64,000 nucleotides of DNA, taken from Liquorilactobacillus hordei DSM 19519. Lineage in GTDB: Bacteria > Bacillota > Bacilli > Lactobacillales > Lactobacillaceae. Shown here piece by piece: positions 37,295-43,938 of the stretch (position 1 is its first letter; every line of letters starts with the position of its first letter). Where the stretch lies: assembly GCF_019443985.1 (NCBI RefSeq), contig NZ_CP049303.1, positions 496,001 through 560,000 on the forward strand, given 5' to 3'. The notes under the pieces were generated by a model, which was given only the letters and a program-made list of their open reading frames with translations, did not search any database and had not been told where the DNA came from. Made by a program: the position numbers and the translations under genes.

Positions 37295-37342
37295 AAATAG
37301 CTTAGCTTAGTTAGCTTATATAAGGCTTTCTAAGCTATTTTT
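37295..37342 (+). terminator. terminator just inside the element, behind guaA
   Basis: AAATAGCTTAG (37295-37305) pairs with CTAAGCTATTT (37330-37340) followed by T residues. The element thus supplies guaA with a terminator and shields itself from guaA transcription. Confidence 0.8.
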
Positions 37343-37348
37343 GAAGTC

Positions 37349-37370
37349 AGAGCTAACAAAGAGCTAACAA
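37349..37370 (+). repeat. tandem 11-bp repeats, likely integrase arm sites
   Basis: AGAGCTAACAA occurs twice head to tail (37349-37359, 37360-37370), about 60 bases inside attL. A third perfect copy is at 45660-45670, inside attR. Position and spacing fit arm-type sites for the tyrosine integrase. Confidence 0.65.
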
Positions 37371-37411
37371 TAATTTTAAGATTTTTAAATAATAGTAAAG
37401 AGGTGTTAAGT

Positions 37412-37912
37412 GTGGAATATCAAGTTAGAATTTCTTACGAAACTGCTGAAATTTTAGAAAATTTAAAAGATATTTATGAAACAAAAGAAGGTATTCATTT
37501 TTCAAAAAGTGATGTTTTAATGAAAGCCATAAGTGACAATAGGGCATTATGGAATGATGTATCTTGGAAAGATATTATTGTAAAACGGAATAAGAAAAAT
37601 ATTGTTTCAAGCTCATTAAGACCAAAGTTTGATGTTTCTAAAGATACAAGTAATGATATAGAGTATTTAAAAAAGATTTTACCAAAATGTTTAGATTCTC
37701 GTTCAGTGACTTATGGAGTTGTTATTAAATATATTTTAAAGATAGCACTATTTGAATTGCAAAAAAAAGAACCAAAAACAATTAGAGAAATGATTGAATT
37801 TTTTGAAGAAAAACATTTAAGTAAAGCTAATACCGATGAAGAGAAAGAGAACATTAAATCTTTTGCAGGAAATATAATAAATAGCCTAGATAAGATTTCA
37901 TATGAGAAATAA
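37412..37912 (+). CDS. putative ribbon-helix-helix DNA-binding protein
   Basis: A 166-residue protein with an N-terminal segment that reads like a ribbon-helix-helix: a short strand EYQVRIS, a helix ETAEILENLKDIYET and a second helix FSKSDVLMKAIS. The rest is helical and charged, and not recognised. The GTG at 37412 lies eight bases after GAGG; the open frame begins three codons earlier. It has its own terminator and is the first gene of the element, separated from the main run, so it may be an element-encoded regulator or replication/segregation protein. This is inference from position and predicted fold. Confidence 0.6.
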   Translation: MEYQVRISYETAEILENLKDIYETKEGIHFSKSDVLMKAISDNRALWNDVSWKDIIVKRNKKNIVSSSLRPKFDVSKDTSNDIEYLKKILPKCLDSRSVTYGVVIKYILKIALFELQKKEPKTIREMIEFFEEKHLSKANTDEEKENIKSFAGNIINSLDKISYEK

Positions 37913-37930
37913 ATGATTTGAATTTATTTT

Positions 37931-37957
37931 AATAAGTCTTAAAGGCTTATTTTTTTT
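37931..37957 (+). terminator. terminator of the RHH-like gene
   Basis: AATAAGTC and GGCTTATT pair around a TTAAA loop and are followed by eight T residues. Confidence 0.85.
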
Positions 37958-37991
37958 AAAATTTTAATTGACAAAAAAAGGAGGAAACATA

Positions 37992-38020
37992 TTGACTGAT
38001 ATAGTCCAACGTGCTAATAT
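37992..38020 (+). promoter_or_regulatory. main promoter of the element's gene run
   Basis: TTGACT (37992-37997) and TAATAT (38015-38020) with an exact 17-base spacer. It lies just after the terminator and ahead of about 7 kb of codirectional genes. The -35 box also coincides with a TTG codon preceded by AGGAGG (37979-37984), opening a 16-codon frame through the promoter. Confidence 0.75.
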
Positions 38021-38070
38021 ACAAAAAGAGGAGGAAAAATAGTGACTAAAAGAGGCTAGGAGGCGATTTG

Positions 38071-38187
38071 ATGTTTTTAGAAGAATTAGAAGAAATTGAA
38101 AGAGAGGAAGGGAAAGAAGCAGTTTGGCAGGCAATTGAGGATTCAAAGGAATGGGAAGAAATTAACCGTGAAAATTGGGAATTTTAA
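38071..38187 (+). CDS. small acidic protein, 38 residues
   Basis: A 38-residue frame with AGGAGG (38058-38063) seven bases before the ATG, immediately followed by the next gene 16 bases downstream. It is very rich in Glu (FLEELEEIEREEGKEAV at the start) and has three Trp, and should be one or two helices. The ribosome site and operon position support translation; nothing is known of its function. A five-codon frame (38042-38059) with its own ribosome site directly precedes it. Confidence 0.6.
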   Translation: MFLEELEEIEREEGKEAVWQAIEDSKEWEEINRENWEF

Positions 38188-38203
38188 ATTGGAGGAATGA
38201 ATC

Positions 38204-38539
38204 ATGGATAATTTAGAGTTTAAAAATAATGTTTTGGAGCCTTTACGTCAAGTAAGGTTAGGAATTTGTGAAAAGAAATTAATTGCGAAAAAGTATGATT
38301 CTGTGAGTGCAGAAGATAAGCAAAATTTTTATTCTGCTATAGGTGAATATAAAGGGATTGTGCAAGGTGTTTTTATTGATAGATTATACGATATTTTTGT
38401 TTATTCTTTAAATTCTGAAGATGAAGACGGGGAAAAACTAATAGATTATTTGAAAGATAAGAAAGGATTTAAAGAAAAACGAATCAGTTCATTTTCAATT
38501 AAAACTGAGGAAGAAAAACATAAAGGAGAAGAAGAATGA
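38204..38539 (+). CDS. hypothetical protein of the mobile element
   Basis: A 111-residue, mostly helical soluble protein without recognised domains. Its middle holds AIGEYKGIVQGVFIDRLYDI and the tail is strongly charged with many Glu and Lys. GGAGG precedes the ATG at good spacing, and its end overlaps the start of the following membrane protein by four bases, so the two are likely coupled. I do not recognise the family. By position it belongs to the element's mobilisation run. Confidence 0.65.
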   Translation: MDNLEFKNNVLEPLRQVRLGICEKKLIAKKYDSVSAEDKQNFYSAIGEYKGIVQGVFIDRLYDIFVYSLNSEDEDGEKLIDYLKDKKGFKEKRISSFSIKTEEEKHKGEEE

Positions 38540-38748
38540 TGAAATATTTAAATTCATATTTTGCTAGTGCTTATATTTCACTAGCAGTTATCATGAGTAT
38601 TCTTTTTGGCTTCACAATAGATTGGCATTGGCATACTTTTCAAGCTTTTTATTCTTTAAAACTTTTTGCAGGGGTTATTTTAATCACGTTGCTAATAAGT
38701 ATTCCTGCTTTGATAGAACAATTTTTTGAAAACAAAAGAAATCAATAG
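38536..38748 (+). CDS. small membrane protein of the mobile element
   Basis: A 70-residue protein with two hydrophobic segments (about residues 8-24 and 37-56) joined by an aromatic His/Trp loop DWHWHTFQAFYS and ending in a short cationic tail. No family recognised. ATG at 38536 or 38539 could start it. In ICEs and IMEs such small two-helix proteins often sit upstream of the coupling ATPase; a partnership with the FtsK-like protein is possible but not shown. Confidence 0.65.
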   Translation: MMKYLNSYFASAYISLAVIMSILFGFTIDWHWHTFQAFYSLKLFAGVILITLLISIPALIEQFFENKRNQ

Positions 38749-38760
38749 GAGGTAAATAGG

Positions 38761-39126
38761 ATGTTAGAAAATCAATGTTTATGTTGGTTTAAAGATACGT
38801 TATTTACAAGCTTTTACAATGATGAATTGGTGTATTTATCTAAGAAGATGTCAAAGAAAAAGTTGCAAGTACTTGATAGAATAACGGAAATGAATGAAGG
38901 AGGTTTCGATTTTTTTTACTTTGATAACGTTCCTTTTACAGATGAAAATTTATTGGTAGTTCCTAATCCACATAATACTCTGCAATTTTTTATCTTTAAT
39001 TATGTTAAAAAGAATGACTTACTTTTTGTCAAAACGCTTGATATTAAGGATTATTTGGGAGTTCTGGAACATCTAGAAGAATTTAAAAATAAGCTTGATT
39101 TAATTATTGTAAAAGAGGGGTATTAA
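38761..39126 (+). CDS. hypothetical protein of the mobile element
   Basis: A 121-residue soluble protein, rich in Phe, Asp and Leu, with alternating strand-like stretches (GFDFFYFDNVPF, LLFVKTLDI) and no recognised motif. AGGAGG lies 12 bases ahead of the ATG. It is part of the tightly packed run, with neighbours within 12 and 4 bases. Function unknown; expressed with the mobilisation genes by position. Confidence 0.6.
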   Translation: MLENQCLCWFKDTLFTSFYNDELVYLSKKMSKKKLQVLDRITEMNEGGFDFFYFDNVPFTDENLLVVPNPHNTLQFFIFNYVKKNDLLFVKTLDIKDYLGVLEHLEEFKNKLDLIIVKEGY

Positions 39127-39130
39127 AAAT

Positions 39131-39337
39131 ATGCATACTTCAAATAAATTTAAGGAAAATATTCTACTGATAATAGGCTTGATTTTGTTTATTTTAGCTG
39201 GATTATTAAGAACTTATGAAATTGTCGCTTTATTTATAGCTCTTTTTGGACTGCTGGCGTTATTTATTAGCTCTTGGTACACGATAAAACGGAGGTTCTC
39301 AAATTTAATAGCCTATGTTAAGTCTTGGTTCAATTAG
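39131..39337 (+). CDS. small membrane protein of the mobile element
   Basis: A 68-residue protein with two hydrophobic helices (about residues 10-24 and 30-48) and a basic C-terminus. No family recognised. It ends 13 bases before the coupling ATPase start, so it may be a membrane partner of that protein, which is only inference from order and topology. Confidence 0.6.
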   Translation: MHTSNKFKENILLIIGLILFILAGLLRTYEIVALFIALFGLLALFISSWYTIKRRFSNLIAYVKSWFN

Positions 39338-39350
39338 AGGGGGGAAAATT

Positions 39351-40673
39351 ATGTGGCAACTTTTAAGAGAACGACGTGCTCGAGTACGTGGAGAACCTAT
39401 TGTAGTTTCTCCTTTACTACCTAACGCATTCGTTGATTATATAGATATCTTAAAATTTAATCAGCGTATTTTGAGCTTTTTTCTAACATTTTGGATAGCT
39501 GTTGGATTCATTTCAGGAAATTGGCTTGCGGAAATTGTTGTATCTGTAACAGGGATTCCTATTTTATTTAAACAGTATAAATATTTTAAAAATCTACGCC
39601 ATTTCTTCAGATATGAATATGAGACTGATTACAAACTTTTAAATTTTATTCAAGAAGCGGACTTAGATGAAAGCACTGTTGTTGTTTATGAAGAAAATTC
39701 TAGTGAGTTGCTAGTTAGGTTTTTGAAGAGTAATAACCCTACGTTAATCAATCAGTTAGAAAACTTAGAAAAATCTTTAGCAAGTTTATTTGGTATTTTG
39801 CCCGAAAAAAGAATTGATACACAAAGCGTTGATTATGTTTTTACTCTTGTCAAACCTGAAAGACTGGTTGTAACTGCTACGGAAGAACCTGAATTTACTG
39901 ATGATATGAACATTGATTTGGGTTATGGCGTTGTCTATAACCCTATCAAGACACCGCATGTATTAATAGGTGGTGGAACTGGTTCAGGTAAAACAATTTA
40001 TATAAGTTTCTTTCTGATTGAGCTCATGAGAAGGCATTCAATCATATATATTGCAGACCCCAAGAACTCGGACCTTGGTAATCTGTCACATTACCTTGAT
40101 GACCATGTGGCTGTAACACCAAATAATATTGCTAGAATTACTAGACTTGCGGTTGAAGAAATGGAAGAGAGGTATTCAATTATGAACGACCCTCTGAATT
40201 TTAAATATGGTTCAAATTTTGTTGACCATGGTTTTAACCCTTTATGGTTAATTTTTGATGAAATGGGAGCTTTCCAAGCTAGTGCTACAGACAAAGAGGG
40301 GAAAAAGATTGTAGATGAAGTTATGTCAAATATTAAACAGATTATTTTATTAGGACGACAAGCCGGGTGTTTCATTTTAGTTGCAGCTCAGCAAATGCGT
40401 GCGGAAACCTTGAATTCTGATTTGCGTGATAATCTCGGTTTGAGAATAGCACTTGGAAACAACAGTCCAGATGGATTAAGGATGATTTTTAATGCACACA
40501 TGCCAGCTTCGTTACCTGATGTAAGTGTAAAAGGTTCTGGTTTAATCTATGTTGAATCGACTGAAAAAAAGGGAGCAGAATATTGGGAAAGTCCTTTCGT
40601 TGATACCACAAAGTTTAACTTCATTGATGAGCTGTTAAAGTATAAAACAGCAGACAAATATTTTTCAGAATAA
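39351..40673 (+). CDS. FtsK/SpoIIIE-type coupling ATPase (TcpA-like)
   Basis: A 440-residue DNA-translocase-type ATPase with one or two membrane helices near residues 37-68, then a RecA-like motor domain: Walker A GGGTGSGKT near residue 205 and Walker B LWLIFDEMGAF near 295, followed by LLGRQAGCFILVAAQQ. Length and layout match TcpA-like coupling proteins (Tn916 Orf21 group) of Gram-positive ICEs and IMEs rather than the longer chromosomal FtsK. It would bring the nicked element DNA to a transfer channel. The ATG at 39351 follows GAGGGGGG; the frame is open 12 codons earlier. Confidence 0.85.
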   Translation: MWQLLRERRARVRGEPIVVSPLLPNAFVDYIDILKFNQRILSFFLTFWIAVGFISGNWLAEIVVSVTGIPILFKQYKYFKNLRHFFRYEYETDYKLLNFIQEADLDESTVVVYEENSSELLVRFLKSNNPTLINQLENLEKSLASLFGILPEKRIDTQSVDYVFTLVKPERLVVTATEEPEFTDDMNIDLGYGVVYNPIKTPHVLIGGGTGSGKTIYISFFLIELMRRHSIIYIADPKNSDLGNLSHYLDDHVAVTPNNIARITRLAVEEMEERYSIMNDPLNFKYGSNFVDHGFNPLWLIFDEMGAFQASATDKEGKKIVDEVMSNIKQIILLGRQAGCFILVAAQQMRAETLNSDLRDNLGLRIALGNNSPDGLRMIFNAHMPASLPDVSVKGSGLIYVESTEKKGAEYWESPFVDTTKFNFIDELLKYKTADKYFSE

Positions 40674-40746
40674 ACGGTTTTGGAAGTAAGATTGTTCTTT
40701 AATCTTACTTTCTAAAACTGTTGCAAATCAGCGGATTTTGCTGATT
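40674..40746 (+). other. two consecutive hairpins between ftsK-like and DUF961-like genes
   Basis: GGAAGTAAGATT and AATCTTACTTTC, extended by GTTTT/AAAAC, form a stem of about 20 bp (40676-40723). AATCAGC and GCTGATT form a second small stem (40726-40746). Neither is followed by a T run, which argues against simple terminators. Confidence 0.6.
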
Positions 40747-40785
40747 ATTAAAACAAAAATTAAATTGAAAGAGGTAATTTAAAGT

Positions 40786-41100
40786 ATGAAAAAATTCGAA
40801 GTAGATAGTTTCTTAGAACCCAAATTATTGGGAGATGCATTCCTTGCCGTACAAGCAGAAGAAATTTTTGATTTTGAGGATAAAGAAAAAAAGGTTGGGT
40901 ATTCTTTCTTTATAAATATTCAAGACCCTAAGTCTGAATTCTATTATAGCTCTTTCGCAGTAAAGATTAAGACATTAACTCCGTCTTTGAAGATTGAAGA
41001 ATTGAGTAAAGGTCCTAAACCTGTAACTTTTAAAAATTTTTCAATGGGTCAATATAAAGGACGACTTTGGTTCTCGGCTGATGATATTATAGCCAAATAG
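40786..41100 (+). CDS. DUF961-like protein (YdcP/Tn916 Orf23 type)
   Basis: A 104-residue soluble protein resembling the small DUF961 proteins found next to the coupling ATPase and relaxase in Tn916-like elements. The telling part is the C-terminal stretch PVTFKNFSMGQYKGRLWFSA followed by DDI. The family's biochemical role is not well established; it is a marker for conjugative modules. GAAAGAGG precedes the ATG. It lies between two structured DNA regions that are candidates for transfer or replication origins. Confidence 0.65.
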   Translation: MKKFEVDSFLEPKLLGDAFLAVQAEEIFDFEDKEKKVGYSFFINIQDPKSEFYYSSFAVKIKTLTPSLKIEELSKGPKPVTFKNFSMGQYKGRLWFSADDIIAK

Positions 41101-41108
41101 ATTGATTC

Positions 41109-41206
41109 AAACTACTTAGCATGGAAAATTTTTGAAAGGGGTGCGCTGTCGGGACGACAAAGCGCAAGTGGAACGTCCCTAAAAAAATTTCCATGCTTTA
41201 GTAGTT
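41109..41206 (+). other. candidate replication/transfer origin (structured region)
   Basis: A long imperfect palindrome directly ahead of the HUH initiator gene. The outer arms AACTAC..GCATGGAAA (41110-41128) and TTTCCATGC..GTAGTT (41188-41206) pair. Inside, TGCGCT (41142-41147) pairs with AGCGCA (41161-41166), and the loop GGGACG (41151-41156) is complementary to CGTCCC (41174-41179), allowing a pseudoknot or alternative cruciform. Such structure next to a Rep/relaxase gene fits a double-strand origin or oriT. A structured RNA is the alternative. Confidence 0.6.
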
Positions 41207-41313
41207 AGAAGAAAAATTTATTTTTCTTCTATGTTTATTTATTATATAAACCAACTTAATGAGAAAAATCAAATTGCAAACATTAATTTTTAAATATATT
41301 GTGGGGTGATTCC

Positions 41314-42093
41314 TTGTATAACGAGAAGATAAAATTCTCGGATACCTTCACAGAGATTTGGACATATTCTAAGCCAATTGGTCAGGGACGAAAAGAGCAA
41401 GATAGAGATGATGTAAAGAAGCGTCGTTCTTTTGAAGAATTGTCTAAAGAAGAACAGAAAGAAAAATTAATTCGTTTGCAACGTCATAGGCAAGAATGTA
41501 AATGGGAATTGATGAGATTAATTGAAACAAATTGGGATTCAAGAACCTCATTTATAACGTTAACGACGAAAGAAAAATTTGAACGTGATAAATTTACCGA
41601 ACAATTTATGAAATTTATTAAGAGGCTTAATTATCAAGTGTTTGGGACTAAAAAGGCGACACTAAAGTATGTTGCTACTTTGGAAACTCAGAAAAGAGGG
41701 GCATACCATGCACACTGTTTATTTTTTTCAGTTCCCTTTATTGAGCATAAAAAACTTTTGAAGATTTGGGGTCTTGGGGGAGTGAGAATTAATAAATTGA
41801 ATAAGCTAGATGATGTAAGCAATTGTGGCCGATATTGCGTCAAGTACATGGAGAAGTCTCTCGGTCAGGAGCTATTATATTCTGTTGGTAAAAAAGCGTA
41901 TCTACGTTCAAGAAATTTAAAAATACCGGAAGAAGTAAAAATATTTTCTGTTAAACCACTTGAATTTGATAAAGAATTGATTGTTTATGAAAGTGATTAT
42001 TTTTCTAAAGTTTACGTTGAAGGAAAATTAGTAAATAACCCTGTTCATTATCGAAAAATACGAAATAAGGGGAAATGCAGTGATGATAACTAG
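41314..42093 (+). CDS. HUH-family rolling-circle initiator / relaxase
   Basis: A 259-residue HUH endonuclease of the rolling-circle Rep type. Motif 1 is SFITLTTKE near residue 86, the metal-binding HUH is GAYHAHCLFF near residue 130, and the tyrosine motif is GRYCVKYMEK near residue 172. In IMEs of Firmicutes, plasmid- or phage-type Rep proteins of this kind act as relaxases with a TcpA-like coupling protein, which is also present here. The TTG at 41314 follows GGGGTGAT; the frame is open five codons earlier. It overlaps the next gene by about 11 bases. Confidence 0.8.
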   Translation: MYNEKIKFSDTFTEIWTYSKPIGQGRKEQDRDDVKKRRSFEELSKEEQKEKLIRLQRHRQECKWELMRLIETNWDSRTSFITLTTKEKFERDKFTEQFMKFIKRLNYQVFGTKKATLKYVATLETQKRGAYHAHCLFFSVPFIEHKKLLKIWGLGGVRINKLNKLDDVSNCGRYCVKYMEKSLGQELLYSVGKKAYLRSRNLKIPEEVKIFSVKPLEFDKELIVYESDYFSKVYVEGKLVNNPVHYRKIRNKGKCSDDN

Positions 42094-42664
42094 GTCAAGA
42101 TTTAAACAGAACGAAAAAGTAGCTGTTATAAATGAATTTTCTGAATTGATAACAGGAATTATTAGGAATATTGATTCCTATGGTGGAAATACTTTTTATG
42201 ATGTTAAGCATAATGATGGTTATATAAAACATATTCCTGAAAGTTCAATTTATTCAATGCCAAAACAAAAAAGCTTATCTAGAAAAGCTATGGATTTTTC
42301 TATCGAATATCACGAAGATTCTATAAATGAACTGATTATTGTCGCAAATTATGTATCTTGTGTTTCAGAACTTGAAGAATTATCTGCTGTGGTATATCTA
42401 CAGGATATTTTAACAAAAGGTTGTTCCCTAGAAAAATTAGAAATTGAATTTTCAAAAGAAATTGTAGCAGCCGTCGTTGCTCTTACAAAAAAGAAAGAAG
42501 AAACGGATAGAGTTTATTTAAGAAGATTGAAGGTTAATGATTGGGCGCGAGTAATAAAAATTGGTGATTTTATTTATAAACAATCTTTGTTACAGATAAA
42601 TGATTCTGCTAAAGAGAAGTATTGGAAAGATGTTTACTTTTTAGAAAATAAGAAGGTGATTTAA
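42083..42664 (+). CDS. degenerate RelA/SpoT-HD-like protein with N-terminal module
   Basis: A 193-residue protein in two parts. Residues 1-60 (QNEKVAVINEFSELITGI to KHIPESSIYSM) form a beta-rich module also found in the protein encoded at 43129. Residues 65-185 follow the order of the RelA/SpoT/MESH1 HD domain: LSAVVYLQDILTKGCSLEKL corresponds to the LHDxxEDTxxT segment and ARVIKIGDFIY to the IKLADRLHN segment. The HD histidine is Gln and the ED pair is Thr-Lys, so metal binding should be lost, while the two Asp remain. ATG at 42083 follows AAGGGGAA and overlaps the initiator gene. Function unknown. Confidence 0.6.
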   Translation: MITRSRFKQNEKVAVINEFSELITGIIRNIDSYGGNTFYDVKHNDGYIKHIPESSIYSMPKQKSLSRKAMDFSIEYHEDSINELIIVANYVSCVSELEELSAVVYLQDILTKGCSLEKLEIEFSKEIVAAVVALTKKKEETDRVYLRRLKVNDWARVIKIGDFIYKQSLLQINDSAKEKYWKDVYFLENKKVI

Positions 42665-43093
42665 TTGAATAATGAAGAAAGTTTTTCAGAAAAAGCTTTG
42701 AGAGTTGCTAGTAAATATTATGAGGGGGAGATGTTTGTTGGAAAGCTCACATTTATTGAATATCTTAGTAATGTAGTTGAATTGGTAAAAGAAGATATTC
42801 ATTCAAACATTGATGAAGACAAACTAATTGCCGTAGCGTACTTGCATGGTGTTTTGGAAGATACAGATTGCACAAAGGAAGACTTGAAAAGTCTATTCCC
42901 AGAGGAAATTGTTGAGGGTGTTGTTAAGTCAACATACGGAGAATATCAGGCTGAATGTCGAAGTGAATGCCGAATTGAATCTGGCTTTGATGATTTTCTC
43001 GAATGGTTGAAAACAAATGAATTTGCAAGAATAGTTAAAATTGCAAGGCTAAAATTTATTTTTAAAGAAGAAATAAATATCTTAATGCTATAA
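42665..43093 (+). CDS. degenerate RelA/SpoT-HD-like protein
   Basis: A 142-residue protein that matches the RelA/SpoT-type HD domain better than its neighbour: AVAYLHGVLEDTDCTKEDLK and LFPEEIVEGVVKST follow the consensus AAxLHDVVEDTxxTxExLxxxFGxEVxxLVxGVT. The metal-binding Asp of the HD pair is Gly, and the later KLADRLHN segment is KIARLKFIF, without the Asp. The ED pair is kept. It begins directly after the previous stop, at a TTG behind AGAAGGTGAT. Loss of hydrolase activity is likely; a ligand-binding or partner role with the preceding protein is a guess. Confidence 0.6.
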   Translation: MNNEESFSEKALRVASKYYEGEMFVGKLTFIEYLSNVVELVKEDIHSNIDEDKLIAVAYLHGVLEDTDCTKEDLKSLFPEEIVEGVVKSTYGEYQAECRSECRIESGFDDFLEWLKTNEFARIVKIARLKFIFKEEINILML

Positions 43094-43128
43094 ATTTTTT
43101 ACAACAATAAAGGGGAATATAAAAAGTA

Positions 43129-43701
43129 ATGGAACTTGGTGCAAATTGTTATGTTGTTGGAGATGTTGTTGAATTTAAAACAAGTAATCAATTGTTGATA
43201 GGAACTATTGTTGTTAGTGATTATGGTGTACTAGGGTACTCTTCAAACAGATATGATATTTTTGCACAAAAAATGTTATATAAGCATGTTGAAGAAAAGT
43301 TCATTGTGAGAATGGTAGAAAAAACAGATAGACTTGTTTATTGGAAAAGACGTATTGAAACTTTTCTTGACGCATTGGGGGGGTTAGAAAAAGAGAGAAT
43401 TAAAAGAATAAAAAGAGGTCAAAACCTATTTGAATTGAACAAACAAATAAAATCAGGAAAGTATTTAGTAAGCACAGAGTCGGGAAGTAAATATTTAATT
43501 CAATTTGATAAAGAAGAAATTTTTATGATTAGAAAAAATGAGCAAAATAACTTACGTAAAGATTCTCAAAGTATAAGAGTGTTATTTTTGGACGTAAGAA
43601 TAGGATTGCCAGCATTTTTCATTTTAGAACCTTTAGGAAATAGTGATTTTACAATTCGTCAAACAACGAGAGTTACAGAAATAAAAGAATTTGATAGTTG
43701 A
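43129..43701 (+). CDS. hypothetical protein sharing the N-terminal module
   Basis: A 190-residue protein. Residues 5-62 (YVVGDVVEFKTSNQLLIGTI to the HVEEKFIVRMV segment) resemble the first 60 residues of the protein encoded at 42083 in spacing and pattern, suggesting a small beta-barrel module. The middle is helical and lysine-rich and the C-terminal half is strand-rich (KYLVSTESGSKYLIQFDKEE). I recognise no known domain. AAAGGGGA lies 11 bases ahead of the ATG. It is packed with the two HD-like genes and may work with them. Confidence 0.6.
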   Translation: MELGANCYVVGDVVEFKTSNQLLIGTIVVSDYGVLGYSSNRYDIFAQKMLYKHVEEKFIVRMVEKTDRLVYWKRRIETFLDALGGLEKERIKRIKRGQNLFELNKQIKSGKYLVSTESGSKYLIQFDKEEIFMIRKNEQNNLRKDSQSIRVLFLDVRIGLPAFFILEPLGNSDFTIRQTTRVTEIKEFDS

Positions 43702-43719
43702 AAGTGGGTGTAATAGTAG

Positions 43720-43938
43720 ATGTTGACACTAACAAAAAAAGAATTAATTGCTATTGGATTTGGACCAAGTCAATCAGCGGACATTATAAGGCGTTCTAAG
43801 CGATTAATGGTTTCTAAGGGCTTTGGATACTATACAAGTAAAAGGCTCGGTAGAGTTCCTGTTAAGGCTGTAGAAGAGGTATTAGGCATATGCATAGCAG
43901 ATGAAAAAGGAGAGTTAGTTGATGCCACGAGTAAGTAA
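43720..43938 (+). CDS. DUF3173 excisionase-like protein
   Basis: A 72-residue basic DNA-binding protein of the DUF3173 type, regularly encoded just ahead of tyrosine integrases in Firmicute elements. It shows the helix-turn-helix-like GFGPSQSADIIRRSKRLMVS followed by GYYTSKRLGRVPVKAVEEVL, ending in LG. It probably acts as a recombination directionality factor. The integrase start codon lies inside its last codons, so the two are translationally coupled. Ribosome site is weak (GTGGGTG). Confidence 0.85.
   Translation: MLTLTKKELIAIGFGPSQSADIIRRSKRLMVSKGFGYYTSKRLGRVPVKAVEEVLGICIADEKGELVDATSK

Noticed and set aside
37349..37370. CRISPR-like or iteron origin repeat
   Set aside because: Only two adjacent copies without spacers; the third copy at the other element end fits integrase arm sites better.
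40674..40724. Simple rho-independent terminator after the coupling ATPase
   Set aside because: The stem is good, but no T run follows, so I list it as structured DNA of unknown role instead.
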